Origin: Nannocystis sp.
Lineage (GTDB): Bacteria; Myxococcota_A; Polyangia; Nannocystales; Nannocystaceae
Direction of reading: 5' to 3'
NCBI RefSeq assembly: GCF_016714285.1
Contig: NZ_JADJNN010000003.1
Span: 434,001-498,000, forward strand
Length of the DNA stretch: 64,000 nt
Part shown: piece after piece, positions 1 to 6,923 of the stretch
Numbering within the stretch: the stretch's first letter is position 1
How the letters are laid out: every line of letters begins with the position of its first letter
Program-made: the position numbers and the translations under genes
Notes under the pieces: generated by a model
Databases searched by the model: none
What the model was told of the DNA's origin: nothing
Seen by the model: the letters and a program-made list of their open reading frames with translations, nothing else

Positions 1-1881
1 GACGCGGTCGACGGCGGTGGGGCTGTCGTTGCTGACCTCGACGTGGAGGGTGAAGGGGGCGCCGGCGCGGATCTCCGATTTTTCGCTGATGCGGGCGGAG
101 AGGCGGAGGGGGGCGGTGTCTCGGGCGTCGACGCGGCCGCTCCAGTCGACCTTGGTGGTGGCGAGGCCGGTGGTGATCGCGGTGTCCTCGGCCAGGGCGA
201 GGTCGCGGGTGAGGGTGGCGAGGCTGGCGATGCGGGTCTTGGGGTCGGTCTCGCCGGCGAGTTTTTGCGCGACCTGGTGGGCGATGCGGACCTCGGGGTC
301 GCGGAGGGCGGCGGGTGATTCGCTGGTGCTGGCGGCGGGGCTGGTGTCGCTGGCGAAGTAGCGCAGCTGGAGGGCGGCTGGGCCAGCGTCGGCGCGGGGT
401 TTTTCGTGTTTGGCGGAGGGTAGGTGGGCGACCTGGGCGAACTCGCGGCGGCGTTCGAAGCGTTCGCGGTCGTAGTAGTTGGCGACGCCGGGGATGTTGG
501 TGAGTTCGACCGGGTAGAGGGTGAGGTCGGGCTGGACGCCGGAGGTTTGGATGGAGCGGTCGCCGGCGACGAGGTACTCGGCGATGGTGAGTTTGAGGGC
601 GAGTTCGCGGCCGTAGAGGTTCTCGGGTTTGACGAGCTGGACGGTGCCTTTGCCGAAGCTGGGTCGGCCGAGGACCACGCCGCGTTCGAGGTATTTGACC
701 GAGCCGCTGACGATCTCCGAGGCGCTGGCGGACTCCTCGTTGATGAGGGCGACGACGGAGGCGGAGAGGGGGATCTCGAGGTCTGGTTTGGCGGGTTCGG
801 ACTCGCGGCCGAGGGCGGAGCGGACGATCACCAGTTCGCCATCGGCGACCAGGGCGTCGAGGATCTCGACGGCCTGGGTGAGCAGGCCGCCGGTGTTGTC
901 GCGGAGGTCGAGGACGACGCCCTTGAGGCCTTCACCTGTCTTTGGGGCCAGGTTCTTGAGGGCGGCGCGGACCTGTTCGCCGCTGTTCTCCTGGAATGTG
1001 ATGAGCTTGAGGTAGGCGATCTGGCCGGGGAGGAGCTCGGCGACGACGCTCTCGACCCGGATGATCTGGCGGGTGAGGGTGAGGGTGAGGGCTTGGTCGC
1101 CGCGGCGGATCTTGACGACGACGGTCGTGTTGATGGGGCCGCGGAGGAGTTGTTGGGCCTCGGCGACGCGGAGGTTGATGGTCGACTGCTTGTCGATCTG
1201 GAGGATGAGGTCGCCGGCCTTGAGGCCGCCCTGTTCGGCGGGGGATTTGGGGAGGACGCGGCCGACGCGGATGCGGCGTTCGTCCTCGCGGATCTCGGCG
1301 CCGATGCCTCCGAACTGGCCCTTGGTCTTGACGCCGAGGTCGGTGTGTTCCTCGGGGGTGAGGAGGATCGTGTGGGGGTCGAGGGGGGCGAGGAGGCCGT
1401 TGATGGCGGCGTACTCGAGCTTGTGGGTGGCTTCGGGGTCGAGGCTGAGCTGGGTCTGGGTGAAGCCCAGGATCTCCTCGAGGCGGTCGGCGGCGGCGGC
1501 GAGGTCGGGCAGGTTGGTGAGGGAGAAGTCCTTGCTGGTCTCGCCGACGGTGATGGTGGCCTGGTCGTCGCGGACGCTGGCGAAGAACTCGGGGGTGTGG
1601 AGGCCGAGGTAGGTGAGGGCCGAGACGAGCTGGCCACGTGGGTCGAGGCGGCGCTTGTCGAAGTACTCGTGCTGGATGATGTAGGCGGCCCAGACGGTGA
1701 GCGGGAAGCGGCGCTGGTCGAGGGCCAGGAGGGTGCGGAGGTCGGGCTCGGCGTCGGGTTCGGCGCTGGTGGCGTCGGGTTTGGCGGTCTTGCCGCGGGG
1801 GTTTGTTTCGGCGGGCGGGGAGCCGCACGCGGCCAGCCACCCCAGACAGAGATGCAGGAGGAGGTGGCGCTTGGGGGCCAT
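1..1881 (-). CDS. S41 family (CtpA-like) lipoprotein protease, 3' end cut
   Basis: Secreted serine protease of the carboxy-terminal-processing (S41) family, likely periplasmic. The gene runs off the left edge. Residues 1-19 form a lipoprotein signal with lipobox LAAC. A helical N-terminal region, a PDZ domain (GQFGGIGAEI through AGDLILQID) and the S41 core follow. The catalytic Ser sits in ESASASEIVSG and the Lys in SFGKGTVQ, as in CtpA. At least 100 residues follow the core and end in a stretch that looks like an Ig-type or CARDB-like beta domain. This protein is not covered by one closed frame because its stop lies outside the window. An in-frame ATG at 1896 is an alternative start; 1881 gives the more typical signal peptide. 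It is transcribed divergently from the lipoprotein at 2056, across a perfect inverted repeat. Confidence 0.93.
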   Translation of the reverse strand, partial: MAPKRHLLLHLCLGWLAACGSPPAETNPRGKTAKPDATSAEPDAEPDLRTLLALDQRRFPLTVWAAYIIQHEYFDKRRLDPRGQLVSALTYLGLHTPEFFASVRDDQATITVGETSKDFSLTNLPDLAAAADRLEEILGFTQTQLSLDPEATHKLEYAAINGLLAPLDPHTILLTPEEHTDLGVKTKGQFGGIGAEIREDERRIRVGRVLPKSPAEQGGLKAGDLILQIDKQSTINLRVAEAQQLLRGPINTTVVVKIRRGDQALTLTLTRQIIRVESVVAELLPGQIAYLKLITFQENSGEQVRAALKNLAPKTGEGLKGVVLDLRDNTGGLLTQAVEILDALVADGELVIVRSALGRESEPAKPDLEIPLSASVVALINEESASASEIVSGSVKYLERGVVLGRPSFGKGTVQLVKPENLYGRELALKLTIAEYLVAGDRSIQTSGVQPDLTLYPVELTNIPGVANYYDRERFERRREFAQVAHLPSAKHEKPRADAGPAALQLRYFASDTSPAASTSESPAALRDPEVRIAHQVAQKLAGETDPKTRIASLATLTRDLALAEDTAITTGLATTKVDWSGRVDARDTAPLRLSARISEKSEIRAGAPFTLHVEVSNDSPTAVDRV

Positions 1882-1970
1882 GGAGGCGGCAAGCATAGCG
1901 CCCGCGAACGCGGTCGCGGGGTTTGGGGTTCGGGGGACGGGTTCTTGGGTTGACCGCGCTTGAAAGCTAC

Positions 1971-1995
1971 GATGAGTAGCTAGATGCTACTCATC
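1971..1995. promoter_or_regulatory. perfect 10-bp inverted repeat, candidate operator
   Basis: Arms GATGAGTAGC and GCTACTCATC are separated by TAGAT. The element lies in the intergenic region between two divergent genes (starts at 1881 and 2056). No T-run follows, so it does not look like an intrinsic terminator. Its position fits a shared operator for a dimeric regulator; no regulator gene is adjacent. Binding is inferred. Confidence 0.55.
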
Positions 1996-2055
1996 ACGTC
2001 GTCAGAGCCGCGGGCGAGGGGCCAAGTGTTTGAGATCGTGGCGCGGGGGAGTGGC

Positions 2056-2610
2056 ATGGGAACAGCATGTCAAATTTTCTGCGTGCGTACCCTTTCTCTC
2101 GCCCTTGCTTGCCTGCTTCCGGTCGGGCTTCCGGCTTGCGTCGATGCCCCGATCACGGAGGCGCATATTGCCCCGGACGGGCAGCTGCGGACGGGTCTCG
2201 AGCAATCCGCGTTCTCGGCGCGGCCGCAGGTATCGACCGGGCAGGCGGTGCAGGTGGCGGCGGTCCTGGCGGCGCAGGCGGATGGTCCGCTCGAGGATGC
2301 GGCCGAGTTCTCGCGCGACGTGGGGGCGGTTCACCTCCACTTGCGGGCGGACAGCTTGATGGAGGCGCGGCCGGTGCTCTTCGTGTGGACGCACGCGGGG
2401 GTGCGCGAGGAGGTGCAAGGCGTGCTTGCGCCCACGACCACGCTGACGCTCGCGGCGAGCCACCCGATTTCGGGGGGCCCGGTGATCTCGGGCTCGCCGG
2501 AGCAGCCCGAGCAGGCGCGGGGTGAGCCGTGGCAGGTCGAGGTGTACAGCGCCGATGCGGCGGGTGGGGCCGGCGAACTGCTGTTCCGGCGCGAATTCCT
2601 GGTTCTCTAG
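2056..2610 (+). CDS. lipoprotein with DUF2914-like C-terminus
   Basis: Predicted outer-membrane or periplasmic lipoprotein of unknown function (184 aa). The start at 2056 was chosen because it gives a signal peptide ending in lipobox GLPAC; the frame stays open further upstream but without signal-like sequence. The middle and end (RPVLFVWTHAGV, then PWQVEVYSADA and LLFRREFLVL) follow the pattern of DUF2914, a small beta domain common in myxobacteria that resembles carbohydrate- or extracellular-binding modules. The domain match is by eye. The gene is divergent from the S41 protease and is followed by a strong terminator, so it is probably monocistronic. Confidence 0.75.
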   Translation: MGTACQIFCVRTLSLALACLLPVGLPACVDAPITEAHIAPDGQLRTGLEQSAFSARPQVSTGQAVQVAAVLAAQADGPLEDAAEFSRDVGAVHLHLRADSLMEARPVLFVWTHAGVREEVQGVLAPTTTLTLAASHPISGGPVISGSPEQPEQARGEPWQVEVYSADAAGGAGELLFRREFLVL

Positions 2611-2641
2611 ACGCTCTTGCTTGGTGGCGTCGAGTCGTGCG

Positions 2642-2676
2642 ACGCCCGCGGTTTCGACCGCGGGCGTTTCTTTGTT
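2642..2676 (+). terminator. intrinsic terminator after the DUF2914-like gene
   Basis: A perfect 11-bp stem (ACGCCCGCGGT / ACCGCGGGCGT) closed by a stable TTCG tetraloop is followed by a T-rich tail (TTCTTTGTT). It begins 32 bp after the stop at 2610. This is the clearest rho-independent terminator in the window. Confidence 0.88.
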
Positions 2677-2724
2677 GGTTGCTGGGCTGGCCTCGGTGGG
2701 GGCTTGCCCGTAGCATTGCGGGCC

Positions 2725-3108
2725 ATGGAACAACGGCAAAGCACGGGGCTGACCCCCGAAGAGGTCGATGTGTTCGCCCGCGGGCTGTACTACCTCGCCA
2801 GTGTCGACAACCACCTCGACGAGCGCGAGGTGAAGTTGATCGAGGAGTTTCTCAGCGAGACGGGCTCGGGGCTGACGCTGGAGGAGCTGAAGACCCGGCA
2901 GTTTAGCTTCTACGAGGCCGTGCAGGTGCTGGAGACCACGTACATGCGGCGGATCTTCGTCAAGGCGGCGATCGCCCTCGTGCACAGCGACGGGGTTTAC
3001 ACCGACGAGGAGCGTCGGGCTCTCGGGACGGTGGCCGACGTGTTCGGCCTGTCCAACGCCGAGTTCGGCGATCTCGAGCAGGAGGCGCGGCGCCTCGAGC
3101 TGCAGTGA
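2725..3108 (+). CDS. TerB-like (tellurite-resistance fold) protein
   Basis: Small all-helical cytoplasmic protein of 127 aa with the TerB/DjlA-N pattern. Two helical repeats each carry an acidic segment (SVDNHLDEREVKLIEEF and HSDGVYTDEERRAL), where family members can bind metal. The frame continues upstream to 2617, but that part overlaps the terminator and is not protein-like; the ATG at 2725 starts a normal sequence. It ends 46 bp before the SPFH gene and is probably co-transcribed with it. TerB proteins often sit beside membrane-scaffold or vesicle proteins, so a joint membrane-stress role is plausible but not shown. Confidence 0.82.
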   Translation: MEQRQSTGLTPEEVDVFARGLYYLASVDNHLDEREVKLIEEFLSETGSGLTLEELKTRQFSFYEAVQVLETTYMRRIFVKAAIALVHSDGVYTDEERRALGTVADVFGLSNAEFGDLEQEARRLELQ

Positions 3109-3154
3109 AGTCAACCCCTCAGATTTACCGGCGAGCGAGAGAACGGAAGCAGAC

Positions 3155-4258
<1,104 letters not shown>

Positions 4259-4278
4259 CGCGGGGCTGGGTGCGGAGG

Positions 4279-4320
4279 CGAGGCGGTCGTAGTTGCGGCC
4301 GCCTCGTCGTGTTTGGTTTG
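4279..4320 (+). terminator. possible terminator hairpin after the SPFH gene
   Basis: CGAGGCGG (4279-4286) can pair with CCGCCTCG (4299-4306), followed by TCGTGTTTGGTTTG. The tail is only partly T-rich, so termination is tentative. The element overlaps the first copy of a 34-bp direct repeat. Confidence 0.45.
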
Positions 4321-4385
4321 TCCGTGTCGACCGAGTACGGCACGCGGCGGACGGTCGTGGTTGCGGCCGCCTCGTCGTGTTTGGT
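4284..4385. repeat. 34-bp direct repeat pair between SPFH and bioD
   Basis: Copies at 4284-4317 and 4352-4385 differ by a single base and each contain GCGGCCGC. They are 68 bp apart, in the gap before bioD. I see no gene in the repeats; they may flank a small ancient duplication or bind a regulator. Confidence 0.8.
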
Positions 4386-4408
4386 GGCAGAGTTGTGCGG
4401 GGATTTTG

Positions 4409-5116
4409 GTGTACAAGTCGGCGGTGACGCGGCGCGTGTTTCTCGTCGGGACTGACACCGATTGCGGGAAGACCACGGTGGCGTGCGCGCTGCTGCGGGC
4501 GGCGCGGGCGGAGGGGGTGCGGGCGCTGCCGTTCAAGCCGGCGGCGAGCGGGGTGGCCGATGCGACGGGAGATCCAGAGCGGTTGGTTGCGGCGGCGGCG
4601 ATCGCCGGGCTCGGGGTGAGCGAGATCTGTCCGCTGCGTTATCCGCTGGCGGTCGCGCCGGGGCTGGCGGCGGACGGGGTCGAGGGGTTTCTTGCGCGGC
4701 GCGACGCGGGGGCGCTCGAGCTGGCGTGCGCGAGCCTGGCGGCGCTCGAGGCCCGGTATGCGCCGGAGTTGACGGTGATCGAGGGCGCGGGCGGGTTGTG
4801 GGTGCCGATGCCGGGTGGGTCGTGGTTACCGGCGTGGATCTCGGCGATGGAGGCGGAGGTGGTGGTCGTCGGGCGGCTCGGGCTCGGGACGATCAATCAC
4901 TGCCTGCTCTGCTTCGCGGGGCTGCGCGAGCTGGGGCTCGCGCCGCGGGGCTTTATGTTGGTGCAGACGCGCGGGGAGTGGGACGCGTCGCAGGAGCACA
5001 ACGAGCGGGTGATCGCGGTGAGTAGCGGCGTGCCGTGTCTCGGGGTGCTGGGCTTTCGTGCCGACCCCGACGCGCATGCGTGGTTGCGGGGCGGGGTGCG
5101 GGCCTTGCTCGCGTGA
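4409..5116 (+). CDS. bioD: dethiobiotin synthetase
   Basis: ATP-dependent dethiobiotin synthetase, which closes the ureido ring of 7,8-diaminopelargonate in biotin synthesis (cytoplasm). It shows the BioD P-loop GTDTDCGKTT at the N-terminus and the family motif EGAGGLWVPM in the middle. I chose GTG 4409 (235 aa), with a GGGG stretch 8 bases upstream; GTG 4424 (230 aa) starts closer to the usual family N-terminus and is equally possible. The longer open frame upstream covers repeats and is not protein-like. No other bio gene is adjacent, so this is an isolated member of the pathway. Confidence 0.9.
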   Translation: MYKSAVTRRVFLVGTDTDCGKTTVACALLRAARAEGVRALPFKPAASGVADATGDPERLVAAAAIAGLGVSEICPLRYPLAVAPGLAADGVEGFLARRDAGALELACASLAALEARYAPELTVIEGAGGLWVPMPGGSWLPAWISAMEAEVVVVGRLGLGTINHCLLCFAGLRELGLAPRGFMLVQTRGEWDASQEHNERVIAVSSGVPCLGVLGFRADPDAHAWLRGGVRALLA

Positions 5117-5131
5117 GCGTGCGATCGGGCG

Positions 5132-5168
5132 CGAGGCTCGCTGCTTGGGTGCGCGAGCCTCGGGCTTT
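5132..5168. terminator. bidirectional hairpin between bioD and doxX-like gene
   Basis: A perfect 10-bp stem, CGAGGCTCGC / GCGAGCCTCG, with an 11-nt loop lies between two convergent genes and is followed by GGGCTTTAG. It is placed to end transcription from either side. Confidence 0.6.
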
Positions 5169-5571
5169 AGCGTCGGTCGCTGCCGCCGGGGACGGCGGAG
5201 GCGTTGAGTACGCCGCGGAAGCTGTCGCGGTAGGACCAGGCGAGGAAGGCCTCGATGGCGACGAGCACGGCCGACATGCCGACTTCACCGGGGGTGAGGA
5301 CGATGTGGAAGGCGGCGATGTTGACGAGGATCGGTGCGAGCAGGAGGAGGCCGAGCGGGACGAAGCGGCCGGAGATGAGGAGGACGCCGGCGACGATCTC
5401 GGTGACCTTGATCAGCGGGAACATGTAGCCGGTCGCGAACAGCGCGCCCATGAAGGCGGCGGCTGGGCCTGACAGCGGCGGCATCGGCAGGAAGTGGAAG
5501 AAGAAGTTGAGGCCGAAGACGAGGAAGAGGAGGCCGAAGAGGACGCGGGCAACGGTGACGACGAGTCGCAT
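5167..5571 (-). CDS. DoxX family membrane protein
   Basis: Integral membrane protein of 134 aa with four hydrophobic segments and the DoxX pattern (GLLFLVFGLNFFFHFLP near the N-terminus, then VTEIVAGVLLI). DoxX-like proteins are small quinone- or redox-associated membrane proteins, mostly of unknown function. The ATG at 5571 begins right before the first helix; an upstream extension to 5823 would run antisense through the LysR gene and is rejected. It is divergent from the LysR-type gene at 5627, the usual layout for a regulator and its target. Confidence 0.87.
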   Translation of the reverse strand: MRLVVTVARVLFGLLFLVFGLNFFFHFLPMPPLSGPAAAFMGALFATGYMFPLIKVTEIVAGVLLISGRFVPLGLLLLAPILVNIAAFHIVLTPGEVGMSAVLVAIEAFLAWSYRDSFRGVLNASAVPGGSDRR

Positions 5572-5572
5572 G

Positions 5573-5599
5573 CCACGAGGGTGCACTGTTGCTTCGTGG
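5573..5599. promoter_or_regulatory. inverted repeat in doxX-lysR divergent promoter
   Basis: CCACGA (5573-5578) and TCGTGG (5594-5599) form a 6-bp dyad in the 55-bp gap between the divergent DoxX and LysR genes. LysR regulators usually bind interrupted dyads in such gaps; assignment is by position only. Confidence 0.4.
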
Positions 5600-5626
5600 C
5601 GAACAAGGATGCTAGCTTGGGATGCT

Positions 5627-6673
5627 ATGTTGCACGGAGCGGAACAGTCCGAGGCGCCGGAGATCGAGGAATTGGTGGCGTTTCTGCGGGTTGCGGAGAC
5701 CGGGTCGTTCACGACGGCGGGGCAGCGGCTGGGGGTGCCGAAGTCGACGGTGAGCCGACGGGTCGCCCGGCTGGAGGACAAGCTGGGGGTTTCGCTGCTG
5801 CACCGGACGACGCGCGCGATCAATCTGACCGAGGCGGGGACCCTGTTTCAGGAGCGGGCCGGGCGGGCGCTGGCGGGGCTCGAGGAGGCGACGCTGGCGG
5901 TCCGCGAGGGGCGCGAGACGCCGCGCGGGCACCTGCGGATCACGGCGCCGTACGACATCGGGGCGGGCTCGCTGGCGTCGATCGTGGCCGGGTTTACGCG
6001 CGAATACCCGGAGGTGACGGTCGAGATGGTGTTGACCGATCGCACGCTCGATCTGGTCGCGGAGGGGCTCGACCTCGGGCTGCGTGGGGCCGCGGCGCTG
6101 CCGGACTCGTCGCTGGTGGGGCGCAAGCTGGCGAGCCTCGAGGTGTTTCTGGTGGCGAGCCCGGAGTACGTCGCGGCGCGCGGGCTGCCGCGGACGCCGG
6201 CCGAGCTGGCGGGGCACGACCTGGCGCTGCTGCGGATGAACAACGGGCGCGGCAAGCTGGCGCTGCGTGGGCTGGACGGTGCGACGGAGGAGTTATCGGT
6301 GCGTGCGGCGGTCAGCGCCAACGGCTTTGGTTTCTTGCATGCGGCGGCGCTGGCGGGTGGGTACATAGCGATGCTCCCGGACATGCGCGCATTGTCGGAG
6401 ATCCACGGCGGCCGGCTCGTGCGGGTGCTGCCGGACTACACGGTGGGCGCGGGCAACGTGTATCTCGTGCACCCGGCGGCCAAGGTGTTGCCGGCCAAGG
6501 CGCGGGCGTTTAGCGACTATCTGCTGGCGAATCTCGAGCTGTTCACCCACGGTCCCGTGTGTATGAAGGTGATCGCGGCGCAGCGGGCCGAGGAGGCCGC
6601 GAGCGGGCGGATGGGTGGGCGTCGGCGCGAGCGCGCGGGGGAGGGCGTGCGGCGGGTGACGGCGCGGGGGTGA
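5627..6673 (+). CDS. LysR-type transcriptional regulator
   Basis: DNA-binding regulator of 348 aa. The N-terminal winged helix-turn-helix carries the signature FTTAGQRLGVPKSTVSRRV, and a periplasmic-binding-like effector domain follows (ETPRGHLRITAPYDIG onward). This matches the CrgA/DsdC-like group with the SVSR/RTTR HTH. The last 30 or so residues (RMGGRRRERAGEGVRR) are an Arg-rich tail beyond the usual 300-aa length and may come from low-complexity DNA that continues into the next intergenic repeat. ATG 5627 was chosen; ATG 5609 is in frame. The likely target is the divergent DoxX gene. Confidence 0.92.
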   Translation: MLHGAEQSEAPEIEELVAFLRVAETGSFTTAGQRLGVPKSTVSRRVARLEDKLGVSLLHRTTRAINLTEAGTLFQERAGRALAGLEEATLAVREGRETPRGHLRITAPYDIGAGSLASIVAGFTREYPEVTVEMVLTDRTLDLVAEGLDLGLRGAAALPDSSLVGRKLASLEVFLVASPEYVAARGLPRTPAELAGHDLALLRMNNGRGKLALRGLDGATEELSVRAAVSANGFGFLHAAALAGGYIAMLPDMRALSEIHGGRLVRVLPDYTVGAGNVYLVHPAAKVLPAKARAFSDYLLANLELFTHGPVCMKVIAAQRAEEAASGRMGGRRRERAGEGVRRVTARG

Positions 6674-6677
6674 GGGG

Positions 6678-6900
6678 GGTGATTCGCGGCGCGGGGGATG
6701 TGGTGCGGTGATTCGCGGCGCGGGGTGAGGGGGTGATTCGCGCGCGGGGGATGTGGGTTGTGTGGTGATTCGTGGCGCGGGGATGCGGGTTGTGTGGTGA
6801 TTCGTGGGCTGAGGTTGTGCGGTGATTCGCGGGATGGTGTGCGGTGGGATGATGGTGGTGCGGTGATTCTTCGTCGCGGCGACTGGTTCGATTCGCGGGG
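6678..6900. repeat. seven degenerate copies of GGTGATTCGCGGCGCGGGG
   Basis: The core TGATTCG (last copy TGATTCT) begins at 6680, 6709, 6734, 6766, 6798, 6823 and 6864, giving spacings of 29, 25, 32, 32, 25 and 41 bp. The copies fill the region between the convergent LysR and kinase genes. Similar single elements occur at about 13541 and 16980. There is no open frame of coding quality here. Confidence 0.8.
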
Positions 6901-6923
6901 AGGCTCATCGCGTGCTCTGGCGT

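Noticed and set aside
424..1953. A 509-codon plus-strand frame over the S41 protease
   Set aside because: Antisense to a protease with intact PDZ and catalytic motifs.
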